Source: CAZNKU01 sp045541135
Lineage (GTDB): Bacteria; Bacillota; Clostridia; Monoglobales; Firm-18
Assembly (NCBI GenBank): GCA_045541135.1
Contig: JAZQIO010000016.1
Span: 1-12,267 of the forward strand
Length of the DNA stretch: 12,267 bases
Reading direction: 5' to 3'
Both the position numbers and the translations under genes were made by a program. Positions 1 to 5,790 of this stretch are shown piece after piece; position 1 is the first letter of the stretch; each line of letters opens with the position of its first letter. The notes under the pieces are model-generated. The model was not told where the DNA came from. It saw only the letters and a program-made list of their open reading frames with translations, and ran no database searches.

Positions 1-1
1 T

Positions 2-706
2 GCTCTTGCATCAAAGGAAAAACCAAGTGAGCATTATTTGGGGGCATTTCATTATGTTGTTAACGGTATAGATTTTATCGGTATCAACATTGACCCTGAT
101 ACTGCATTTAATTCGCATGAAGGAAGCTACAGCGATGAAACGATGCTTTGGGTAAAAAATAAATTGAATGAAATAGACCCCGACGGAACAAAACTTGTTT
201 TTGTTGTGGGACATTTGTCGGCAATATATTATTATAATGACGGAGCCTTGGTTGAAACACTGAAAAACGGAAACCGATCATTGTTTTATGATATATTCAA
301 AGGTCACAAAAACGCCTTTTATTTGTACGGTCATGTACACGGTGAAAGAGCATGCTACAAGGATTTTTCATCAGGTGCAATTTTGCATATAAATGACCGT
401 GAATTACCACTTGATAAAAACCTTGAAGAAACAGATTCCGATGGAAAAGAATACGAATATACGTTTGTTCATATGGGAGGTCTTCGACCATTTGGAATAC
501 AATTTTTTGAGGAAGATGGAATCAGCGGTTATGGTGGCGAAGAGGAAGTGAAACATTTTCCAAGTACGGCTACACCAAAGCTTGCACAGTATCTTGTTTT
601 TGAGGTGTATGAGGATAGAGTGGTTTTTCATATCAGAAATACGGGAAGTCTTGAAAACTATACCCAAAAAGACAAGTTAAAGGAATATACAGTATATTTT
701 AAATAA
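2..706 (+). CDS. Calcineurin-like metallophosphoesterase, C-terminal part (5' end outside window)
   Basis: The reading frame is open from the left edge, so this is the C-terminal ~234 residues of a longer protein. A TTG at 38 is an internal codon, not a credible start. Visible motifs are VVGH at about 206-214 and YGHVHGE at about 326-343. The second is the GHxH metal-binding signature of calcineurin-like phosphoesterases, and the first fits the preceding metal-ligand His segment. The N-terminal DxH and GD.. motifs would lie upstream of the window. The last ~100 residues have no metal motifs and may form a beta-rich accessory domain. Metallophosphoesterases hydrolyse phosphomonoesters or diesters with a two-metal centre, but the substrate cannot be read from this fragment. 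The product's location is also unknown, since any signal peptide is missing. Family call is firm; function is not. Confidence 0.82.
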   Translation, partial: ALASKEKPSEHYLGAFHYVVNGIDFIGINIDPDTAFNSHEGSYSDETMLWVKNKLNEIDPDGTKLVFVVGHLSAIYYYNDGALVETLKNGNRSLFYDIFKGHKNAFYLYGHVHGERACYKDFSSGAILHINDRELPLDKNLEETDSDGKEYEYTFVHMGGLRPFGIQFFEEDGISGYGGEEEVKHFPSTATPKLAQYLVFEVYEDRVVFHIRNTGSLENYTQKDKLKEYTVYFK

Positions 707-757
707 AAAACACTGTACTTTATTGAAAGATGATGGTTTAATAAAGTACAGTGTTTT
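707..757. terminator. Bidirectional intrinsic terminator between convergent genes
   Basis: Bases 707-724 and 740-757 are perfect reverse complements over 18 bp, with a 15-nt loop. The hairpin starts one base after the phosphoesterase stop codon and ends three bases before the stop of the convergent GH13 gene. The outer A4/T4 pairs and flanking A/T runs supply U-rich tails in both directions, the better one on the minus strand. One element therefore probably ends both transcripts. Confidence 0.88.
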
Positions 758-760
758 ATT

Positions 761-2335
761 TTATTCTGCTAATTTTATTATTGCAAAGCTGACAGGCTCA
801 AGTTTTATGATATTGTCCAATATCACAGCCTTATTGTTTTCAAATACAATTTCAGCATTGTTTAATGAGTACGCAAATTCTTCCGGTCTGTCAGTGGGGT
901 TGATGCAAATAAGATAACTTCCGTCTGTGCCGGTTCTTTTGTATATAAGTGGATATCCGTTATATTTTCTGTTCAAAAATTCTATTTTGCCCTCTGAAGA
1001 AAGTGCATTACTCTGTTTTCTAAGGTGTATAAGAGTTTTTGTTATGTTAAGTAATGATGACTTATCTTCATATTGACTTTGTACATTTACACCGTTTTCT
1101 TCAACAGGAAGGTAAAGCATATCTTTACTGCACTTTGAAAATCCGGCATTTTTTTCTGTGGACCACTGCATAGGTGTTCTTGAACCTGTGCGGTTGAAAC
1201 CACCTTCCTTTGACTTTATATCAGGGAAGTATTTCATGCCTATTTCATCTCCGTAATACATAAAAGGCACACCGGGCATTGTAAAAATAAAAGCATAGGC
1301 AACTTCAAGTTCTTTCTGACTTCTTTTATAGCTTATTCTCGGTAAGTCGTGATTGCCTGTAGGAATTGATATATATCCGTAATCTTTTGTTGATTCATAG
1401 GTTGGCAGATAATCATTTAAGAAGTTATCAATACTGCCATTACCGTCGGTATTGAAAAAGCTATGTCCTATAAAGTCTTCATTTGAGCATCTGCCTTTTT
1501 CGGCTCTGAACAGGCTTGTGTGGCAAGGCAGATTGAAGTGTATAAGGAAATCAATATGAAATCCTGCTTTTATTGCTACACTTGGATTAGACCATTCTGA
1601 AATCAATACGCATTCAGGATATTTTTCATCAAACATATTGCGTATTTCATTCCAGAATTTAATAACACCGGAATTATCATAGTCATTTTTGATAACAGAT
1701 GCTGCCATATCTACTCTGAAACCGTCTGCACCTAAAGATACCCAATATTCCATAATGTCAATAAGTGCTTGTTTTGTTGCGACGCAGTCGGGATGCTCCG
1801 GTGGTAACTGCCATGATGGTTCGTCTATATTTGCAAATCCATAGTTCAGTGCAGGCTGACAGTAAAAGTAGTTTCTCATAAACATACCGTCTCTTTGTGC
1901 ATATCCACCTATACAACTGTTGTTATAGTTTTTTTCCCAACCATCCGTCCATATGTACCTGTTTGTATATTCGTTTTTCTCGGGAAGGCAGGACTTTTTA
2001 AACCATTCGCACTCCAAGGAAGTATGTCCTGCAACCAGGTCAATGCATACTTTTATTCCAAGACTGTGTGCTTTATCGCACAGTATGCGAAAGTCTTCGT
2101 TTGTTCCGTATCTTTCGGCTACTTTATAAAAATCTGTTACGTCATAACCGGCATCCTGGAATGGTGATTCATAAAAAGGATTCAACCATATTGCATTAAA
2201 TCCCATATCGTGTACATAGTCAAGCTTTTCAGTAATGCCGGGCAAATCTCCTATTCCGTCGTCATTACTGTCATAAAAAGACTGCGGATATATATTGTAA
2301 AAGACTGCATTTTCTAACCATTTTACTTTGTTCAT
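761..2335 (-). CDS. GH13 family intracellular alpha-glucosidase-like glycosidase
   Basis: A 524-residue (beta/alpha)8 GH13 enzyme expected to cleave alpha-glucosidic bonds in short maltodextrin- or isomaltose-type sugars. No signal peptide is visible, so it should be cytosolic. The N-terminus (VFYNIYPQSF, residues 11-20) and DSNDDGIGD (22-30) match oligo-1,6-glucosidase and trehalose-synthase-like members. Conserved region I is DLVAGHTS (99-106), region II is GFRVDM with nucleophile D209, region III is LISEW with acid/base E247, and region IV is GNHD with D330. A C-terminal beta domain follows from about residue 440. The frame extends 8 codons upstream to a TTG at 2359, but AAAGGGGGA at 2342-2350 lies just upstream of ATG 2335, so that start was chosen. 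The gene has its own promoter and is monocistronic. Region I has Gly where most GH13 enzymes have Asn. The exact subfamily and substrate are not resolved. Confidence 0.88.
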   Translation of the reverse strand: MNKVKWLENAVFYNIYPQSFYDSNDDGIGDLPGITEKLDYVHDMGFNAIWLNPFYESPFQDAGYDVTDFYKVAERYGTNEDFRILCDKAHSLGIKVCIDLVAGHTSLECEWFKKSCLPEKNEYTNRYIWTDGWEKNYNNSCIGGYAQRDGMFMRNYFYCQPALNYGFANIDEPSWQLPPEHPDCVATKQALIDIMEYWVSLGADGFRVDMAASVIKNDYDNSGVIKFWNEIRNMFDEKYPECVLISEWSNPSVAIKAGFHIDFLIHFNLPCHTSLFRAEKGRCSNEDFIGHSFFNTDGNGSIDNFLNDYLPTYESTKDYGYISIPTGNHDLPRISYKRSQKELEVAYAFIFTMPGVPFMYYGDEIGMKYFPDIKSKEGGFNRTGSRTPMQWSTEKNAGFSKCSKDMLYLPVEENGVNVQSQYEDKSSLLNITKTLIHLRKQSNALSSEGKIEFLNRKYNGYPLIYKRTGTDGSYLICINPTDRPEEFAYSLNNAEIVFENNKAVILDNIIKLEPVSFAIIKLAE

Positions 2336-2369
2336 AAATAATCCCCCTTTAAGTTGCAAACTACTTTTT

Positions 2370-2398
2370 ACTATATCATGTTTTTTAGTATCTGTAAA
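2370..2398 (-). promoter_or_regulatory. Sigma-A-type promoter of the GH13 gene
   Basis: On the minus strand, a -35 TTTACA (2393-2398) and -10 TATAGT (2370-2375) are separated by exactly 17 bp. The predicted start point near 2363 leaves a leader of about 28 nt that contains the ribosome binding site. No operator is obvious. Confidence 0.65.
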
Positions 2399-2499
2399 TA
2401 TTTTTCTGTTTTTATGTTGTTGGATATATAAAAGCCTGTAGTGAAGTAATGATTAAATTTCTTCCAAACTGCGTAAATTATCAACAAGGAGTGATGTTT

Positions 2500-3483
2500 A
2501 TGTGTACGGCAATTTCTGTTACGGTAGATAATAATTATTTTGGAAGAAATCTTGATTTTGAACACTCTTTTGGTGAAAAGGTTATCATTACCACGAGAAA
2601 TTTTAGATTCTATTTTCGAAATGGGAAAACGATGAAAAGGCATTTCGCAATTATAGGAATGGGAACTGAAAGTGGAAATTTTCCACTGTACTTTGATGCA
2701 ACAAACGAAAAGGGACTTAGTATGGCGGGTTTGAATTTCCCGGATAATGCAGAGTATATGGAGAAAAAGTGTGATGTGGATAATGTTGCATCATTTGAGT
2801 TTATTCCTTGGATATTAACACAATGTGAATCTGTGAAGGAGGCCTGTGCATTGATTAGAAAAATCAACATAACAAATGAAGCCTTTGACGAGAAACTTGC
2901 ACCATCTCCTTTGCATTGGATTATTGCAGATAAAATTGAATCTGTGGTTGTGGAACAGACAAAAGATGGCATCAGCGTTTATGAGGCTTCCACCGGAGTT
3001 CTGACGAATAATCCGCCATTTCATATGCAGATTTTTAATCTTACAAACTATATGTCAACCACATCGGAAGAGGTGAAAAATATTTTTTCAGATAAAGTCG
3101 ATTTAAAAGCCTATTCAAGGGGCATGGGCGGAATGGGACTTCCCGGAGATTTGTCATCGGCATCAAGATTCGTAAAGATAAGTTTTTTAAATCTTAACTC
3201 TGTTTTTGGAAAATCTGAAAATGAAATCGTTAATCAGTTTTTTCATATTCTCTATTCTGTATATCATATAAGGGGAGCAGTAAAGGTTGGAGATGAGTAT
3301 GAGATTACTCATTACACATCCTGCTGCAATACTGATAAAGGAATATATTATTACACCACATATAACAACTCACAAATTAATGCTGTATCGCTTTTTGCGG
3401 AGGATTTAGAAGTTGATAAACTGATATGTCATGAACTGATTTTAGAACAAAAAATGCTGTTTCAAAACACACGAAATGAATAA
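2500..3483 (+). CDS. Choloylglycine hydrolase family protein, probable conjugated bile salt hydrolase
   Basis: A 327-residue Ntn-type amidohydrolase (linear amide C-N hydrolase, peptidase family C59). Members cleave the amide of glycine- or taurine-conjugated bile acids, or of penicillin V, using an N-terminal Cys exposed when Met is removed. The protein starts Met-Cys2, followed by R16 and D19 (GRNLDFE), N79 (AGLNFP), N170 (GVLTNNP) and R223 (SASRF), matching the known active-site set. The segment SYSRGMGG...GLPGDLSS type (205-220) and CCNTDKGIYYY (275-285) are highly characteristic. Asn in GLNF favours bile salt hydrolase over penicillin V acylase, which usually has Tyr there. The frame extends 17 codons upstream, but AAGGAG at 2486-2491 with 8-nt spacing and the need for Cys2 fix the start at ATG 2500. 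It has no signal peptide and appears monocistronic. Its promoter is not clear: a TATAAA at 2427-2432 lacks a good -35. Confidence 0.9.
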   Translation: MCTAISVTVDNNYFGRNLDFEHSFGEKVIITTRNFRFYFRNGKTMKRHFAIIGMGTESGNFPLYFDATNEKGLSMAGLNFPDNAEYMEKKCDVDNVASFEFIPWILTQCESVKEACALIRKINITNEAFDEKLAPSPLHWIIADKIESVVVEQTKDGISVYEASTGVLTNNPPFHMQIFNLTNYMSTTSEEVKNIFSDKVDLKAYSRGMGGMGLPGDLSSASRFVKISFLNLNSVFGKSENEIVNQFFHILYSVYHIRGAVKVGDEYEITHYTSCCNTDKGIYYYTTYNNSQINAVSLFAEDLEVDKLICHELILEQKMLFQNTRNE

Positions 3484-3493
3484 TAAAATTAGA

Positions 3494-3511
3494 GCTGATT
3501 TTTTATTCAGC
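3494..3511 (+). terminator. Weak terminator-like hairpin after the bile salt hydrolase gene
   Basis: GCTGA (3494-3498) pairs with TCAGC (3507-3511) around an 8-nt T-rich loop, ten bases after the stop codon. The stem is only 5 bp and no T-run follows, so it is a poor intrinsic terminator. No better one is visible in 3484-3640. Confidence 0.25.
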
Positions 3512-3640
3512 CCGTGGATATGTTAGGAAATTAGTGCAACTATGCCCCCTTCTAACGCACAAACTGGTGTAGTTCAAATTGAAACTCAGGGCGTATCAAA
3601 TTTTAGTAAGCAGTAACCTGGTACGAGTGTTCATAATGTG
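3512..3640. other. Intergenic stretch with no recognised gene
   Basis: I see no coding frame, promoter pair or RNA gene here. It contains an imperfect palindrome around 3570-3585 and a 10-base copy (3560-3569) of the sequence at the 3' end of the tRNA-Leu gene (3682-3691). Whether that copy is a decayed tRNA end or chance cannot be decided by eye. Confidence 0.4.
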
Positions 3641-3682
3641 TCAAAAACAGAAAGGGTGTCCGTAAACACGTTACGAACACCC
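3641..3682 (-). terminator. Intrinsic terminator of the tRNA-Leu transcript
   Basis: Reading the minus strand, a stem formed by 3671-3682 with 3654-3665 (12 positions, one C/A mismatch, 5-nt loop) is followed by TTTCTGTTTTT. It lies 4 nt beyond the encoded CCA end. Orientation and position fit termination of the tRNA transcript. Confidence 0.8.
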
Positions 3683-3686
3683 AAAC

Positions 3687-3773
3687 TGGTGCGGATAACA
3701 GGACTTGAACCTGCATGAAATCGCTTTCACATGGACCTGAACCATGCGCGTCTGCCAATTCCGCCATATCCGC
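3687..3773 (-). tRNA. tRNA-Leu (anticodon CAG), CCA encoded
   Basis: Read on the minus strand, a 7-bp acceptor stem pairs GCGGATA (from 3773) with TATCCGC (to 3691). The discriminator base is A at 3690 and CCA is encoded at 3689-3687. The anticodon stem CATGG/CCATG encloses loop TTCAGGT, giving anticodon CAG (3739-3737), which reads CUG. A long variable arm and a GGTTCAAGTCC T-arm complete a class II leucine tRNA. Isotype and anticodon are secure. No convincing promoter lies directly upstream. Its transcript probably begins at the promoter at 3962-3990 and runs through the tRNA fragment and insert described separately, in which case RNase P would have to cut the 5' end from a leader of about 180 nt. 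Confidence 0.95.
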
Positions 3774-3917
3774 ATATTAAGTTGTATCATGTATGGCATC
3801 CGCTTCCGCGTGACGACTTGCGGTACCCGATTTTATTAAATTGCATTCGCAAATAAAATCGACCGCTGCGCCTTTTCTCCCTCTCTGAATCTGAGACCGT
3901 CAGCAGTCGGTCGAAAA
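3774..3917 (-). repeat. Insert between two tRNA-Leu 5' ends, hairpin-rich, probable dispersed or mobile repeat
   Basis: This stretch separates a tRNA-Leu 5' fragment from the intact tRNA-Leu and looks GC-richer than the flanking genes. It holds two inverted repeats. CGATTTTATT (3828-3837) pairs with AATAAAATCG (3852-3861), 10 bp perfect with a 14-nt loop. TCGACCG (3859-3865) pairs with CGGTCGA (3908-3914), with CTG/CAG inside. The two share bases 3859-3861 and so cannot both form fully. On the minus strand the second stem is followed by TTTTATTT and could partly terminate. A 67-codon open frame crosses the insert but includes the tRNA fragment and promoter, so it is not called as a gene. Repeat identity is inference. 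Confidence 0.45.
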
Positions 3918-3939
3918 CTGCCAATTCCACCATATCCGC
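3918..3939 (-). pseudogene. tRNA-Leu 5' fragment (acceptor strand to D-arm only)
   Basis: The 23 bases 3918-3940 match 3752-3774, the 5' end of the intact tRNA-Leu plus one base, with a single difference (3929 versus 3763). The fragment covers the 5' acceptor strand and part of the D-arm, then similarity stops abruptly. The variant gives GGTGGAATTGGCAG, a sequence typical of other bacterial tRNA-Leu genes, so it may derive from a different leucine isoacceptor. A strong promoter sits 22 bp upstream, so this was probably the 5' end of a functional tRNA gene before disruption. It cannot form a tRNA as it stands. Confidence 0.8.
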
Positions 3940-3961
3940 ACAATGTACCTCAATAAAAGAT

Positions 3962-3990
3962 ATTTTAACACAAATTAATTTTGCGGTCAA
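3962..3990 (-). promoter_or_regulatory. Sigma-A-type promoter of the tRNA-Leu locus
   Basis: On the minus strand, -35 TTGACC (3985-3990) and -10 TAAAAT (3962-3967) are spaced by 17 bp. Transcription would begin near 3955, about 15 nt before the tRNA fragment. The -35 begins just 3 bp past the stop codon of the upstream AraC-family gene. Confidence 0.7.
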
Positions 3991-3993
3991 GTG

Positions 3994-4791
3994 TTATATG
4001 TCATCTTTTCTGAATTTTGCAGGAGTTTTTCCACTATGCTTTTTGAAAAAAACCGAAAGATGTGAACTGTCACAAAAGCCGCATTCTGTTGCTATTGTTG
4101 AAAGCTTTTTTGTTGTATTTGTAAGTAAAGAACATATATGTAAAAAACGTAAATGTTCAATATATTTTATGGCACTGCATCCGAATTCTTTTTTTGTAAG
4201 ACGTTCAATATGAGCTTTGCTGAAGTTGAATTCCCCGCACAGCTCGTCAAGATTTGTGCCTTTTTGTGCATGCTTTTCAGCAACTTCTATAAAGTGTGCT
4301 TTAAAGCTTTCTTCATCGTTTTTATTTCCTGAGCCTTCTATTATAAGTAACAGAAGTGTTGTCATAAGGCTTATTGTCTTTAGTCTTGATGCAGGTGATG
4401 AATCAAGCATCATCTTTTCTGTTATATATTCTGTGAGTTTTACGTTACCCATTTTTATTTTTATTGCTTTTCCCTTTGAAACGTCACGTAAATTACATAC
4501 AATTTCGTTTTTGTCACAAACATCGTTAACGTCCATACCGATTTGTGAATATCCTGTTGTTGATATAAGTTCATGTACAACACCGGGAGGCATTATGTAT
4601 GCATTACCTTCGGTAAGGTTTAATGTTTCGTCCTTGGTTATAACTTTTAGTGAACCGCTTGTTATAAGATTTACGTGGTAGCGGTTGTGCGAATGAGGTT
4701 TAAGGTGTTGGGAGGTATGTGCTAATATGTTAAAATGATAAAATGGTTGCGGTAATGAAAATACATTGCTTATATATCTTTCACCATTCAA
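3994..4791 (-). CDS. AraC-family transcriptional regulator with cupin sensor domain
   Basis: A 265-residue cytosolic DNA-binding regulator. Residues ~25-90 form an AraC-type cupin sensor (KPHSHNRYHVN with H33, H35 and H39, then MPPGVVHEL with H73), a domain that usually binds a small sugar or similar inducer. Residues ~170-265 carry the two helix-turn-helix motifs: LDELCGEFNFSKAHIERLTK (181-200), then the second motif ending in CGFCDSSHLSVFFKKHSGKTPAKFR, the AraC signature. The start is TTG at 4791, supported by AGGAGG at 4801-4806 with a 9-nt spacer; a nearby ATG at 4788 is out of frame. Its own promoter overlaps the end of the upstream regulator gene, so it can be expressed separately, although read-through is also possible. 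Its target is not evident. The sugar operon beyond the other regulator and the distant GH13 gene are candidates. Confidence 0.9.
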   Translation of the reverse strand: MNGERYISNVFSLPQPFYHFNILAHTSQHLKPHSHNRYHVNLITSGSLKVITKDETLNLTEGNAYIMPPGVVHELISTTGYSQIGMDVNDVCDKNEIVCNLRDVSKGKAIKIKMGNVKLTEYITEKMMLDSSPASRLKTISLMTTLLLLIIEGSGNKNDEESFKAHFIEVAEKHAQKGTNLDELCGEFNFSKAHIERLTKKEFGCSAIKYIEHLRFLHICSLLTNTTKKLSTIATECGFCDSSHLSVFFKKHSGKTPAKFRKDDI

Positions 4792-4823
4792 GACCTTTTA
4801 CCTCCTTTTTTATATATGTTAAT

Positions 4824-4852
4824 ATTATACAATTATCAGACAGTAAAGTCAA
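4824..4852 (-). promoter_or_regulatory. Near-consensus promoter of the downstream AraC regulator
   Basis: On the minus strand, -35 TTGACT (4847-4852) and perfect -10 TATAAT (4824-4829) are 17 bp apart. The -35 overlaps the stop codon of the upstream regulator gene. A start near 4817 gives a leader of about 26 nt carrying AGGAGG. This argues that the two AraC genes are not simply one operon. Confidence 0.8.
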
Positions 4853-5634
4853 ATGCTTTTTGAAGGACAGGTACCAAATTTCTTTTTATATGCACGACAA
4901 AAGTAACTAACGTCATCAAAGCCGCACAGGGAAGCTGCATCTTTTGTTTTGATACTTGAGTTTGTCATAAAAAGATTATGTGCATATGTAAGTCTTAAAT
5001 TTAAAATTTGCTGAAATACGGTAGAACCGTATTTGTCTTTGAAATCGTGACAAAGCTTTGAAACTGATGTTTCGTTTATTTGTGCCAACTCCTCAAGAGA
5101 AAGCTTTTTTGTAAAGTTTTTTTCGATATAAAGAGCTGTTTTGTCCAACGATGCAAGGGGAGTTTCCTGCTGAGTACCCAAAAAATCTATAAAAAAAGAG
5201 TATGAAAGAGCTGAAAGCACACCTTCGTTTTTCGTTTTATAGTATTCGTCAGTAATTTCCTTTATACGATAAATATATTTTTCAATATTTACGGAACTGA
5301 AAAATACAAAGTCCCCGCAAGCAAAATGCTCAAGTATTTGTGGCATACCATCCCCTGTTACCGTTAAAAAGGCTGTTATAAGTCCGCCGTCGTTTGTGTA
5401 CTTTGACACAACATTTTTTGCGGTGAAAAAAGCACATCCTTTTTTCAGCTTATAGACTTCACCGTTACAATGTAATGTACCATTGCCGTCAACAACTATC
5501 AAAATCTGATAAAAGTTTTGTTTGCCTGCATAATATTCTATTGTATCCTGTTTAAAATGCGGACTTGCTGTGTTGAAAATTACAGGTAAGGGTATGAAGT
5601 TTTCGGGTAATATGTTTATAGTAAATCTGTCCAT
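4849..5634 (-). CDS. AraC-family transcriptional regulator, divergent from the galactosidase operon
   Basis: A 261-residue regulator. The N-terminal ~100 residues resemble an AraC-type cupin sensor (YQILIVVDGNGTLHCNGE, then KKGCAFF), though it has fewer His residues than the neighbouring paralogue. Residues ~165-261 carry paired helix-turn-helix motifs: LSLEELAQINETSVSKLCHDFK, then AASLCGFDDVSYFCRAYKKKFGTCPSKS, an intact AraC signature. The start ATG 5634 follows AGGAGG (5639-5644) at a short 4-nt spacing. It is transcribed away from the GH2-GH42-GH28 operon across a 156-bp shared upstream region, the usual arrangement for a local activator responding to the operon's sugar. Its inducer is unknown; galactose, lactose or a galacto-oligosaccharide would fit. 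It ends 57 bp before the second AraC gene and no terminator separates them. Confidence 0.9.
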   Translation of the reverse strand: MDRFTINILPENFIPLPVIFNTASPHFKQDTIEYYAGKQNFYQILIVVDGNGTLHCNGEVYKLKKGCAFFTAKNVVSKYTNDGGLITAFLTVTGDGMPQILEHFACGDFVFFSSVNIEKYIYRIKEITDEYYKTKNEGVLSALSYSFFIDFLGTQQETPLASLDKTALYIEKNFTKKLSLEELAQINETSVSKLCHDFKDKYGSTVFQQILNLRLTYAHNLFMTNSSIKTKDAASLCGFDDVSYFCRAYKKKFGTCPSKSI

Positions 5635-5673
5635 TGTACCTCCTGCAAGATATTCATATAAAAATGTAAAATA

Positions 5674-5702
5674 ATTATATTTACAAATTCAAAAAAATGC
5701 AA
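5674..5702 (-). promoter_or_regulatory. Promoter of the divergent AraC regulator
   Basis: On the minus strand, -35 TTGCAT (5697-5702) and perfect -10 TATAAT (5674-5679) are spaced by 17 bp. A start near 5667 leaves a leader of about 33 nt. Its -35 lies where the opposing operon promoter would also need contacts, which allows coupled or autogenous control. Confidence 0.7.
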
Positions 5703-5726
5703 TAAAATGATTATAAATAGTATAAC
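5698..5726 (+). promoter_or_regulatory. Possible weak promoter of the GH2-GH42-GH28 operon
   Basis: TATAAC at 5721-5726 is the most plausible -10, but 17 bp upstream there is only TGCAAT (5698-5703), a poor -35. A weak -35 is typical of AraC-activated promoters. A perfect TATAAT at 5767-5772 sits too close to the ribosome binding site to be a normal promoter. The choice is tentative. Confidence 0.3.
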
Positions 5727-5754
5727 ATACAATTTTTGAAAATAAAAGTATGTT
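5724..5754. promoter_or_regulatory. Inverted repeat upstream of the operon, candidate operator
   Basis: AACATAC (5724-5730) and GTATGTT (5748-5754) are perfect 7-bp inverted arms 17 bp apart. They are followed at 5753-5762 by the palindrome TTTTGCAAAA. They lie between the likely -10 and the start codon. They could bind a repressor or form an mRNA hairpin. AraC proteins usually use direct repeats, so linking this site to the neighbouring regulator is uncertain. Confidence 0.3.
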
Positions 5755-5790
5755 TTGCAAAATAATTATAATTTTGAAAGGATGAATATA

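Noticed and set aside
2336..2359. Upstream TTG start for the GH13 protein
   Set aside because: The extra codons overlap the AAAGGGGGA ribosome binding site of the ATG at 2335.
2449..2499. Longer N-terminus for the bile salt hydrolase
   Set aside because: It would bury the catalytic Cys, which must follow the initiator Met, and the AAGGAG site points to ATG 2500.
3560..3600. Plus-strand GGTGTAGTTCAA, which resembles the D-arm start of a tRNA-Gly
   Set aside because: No acceptor stem, anticodon arm or T-arm follows, so it is not a tRNA.
3787..3990. Minus-strand open frame of 67 codons across the tRNA insert
   Set aside because: It starts in the tRNA promoter, reads through the tRNA fragment, has no ribosome binding site and matches no family I know. 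Treated as a by-product of the repeat.
4217..4681. 154-codon plus-strand frame inside the AraC regulator
   Set aside because: It is antisense to a well-supported gene, has no ribosome binding site and resembles no known family.
5753..5762. TTTTGCAAAA as a CcpA catabolite (cre) site
   Set aside because: It lacks the central CG and the conserved flanks of cre sites; it is only noted as a palindrome.
5767..5772. Perfect TATAAT just upstream of the GH2 gene
   Set aside because: Transcription would begin at the ribosome binding site, and no -35 lies 16-18 bp upstream.
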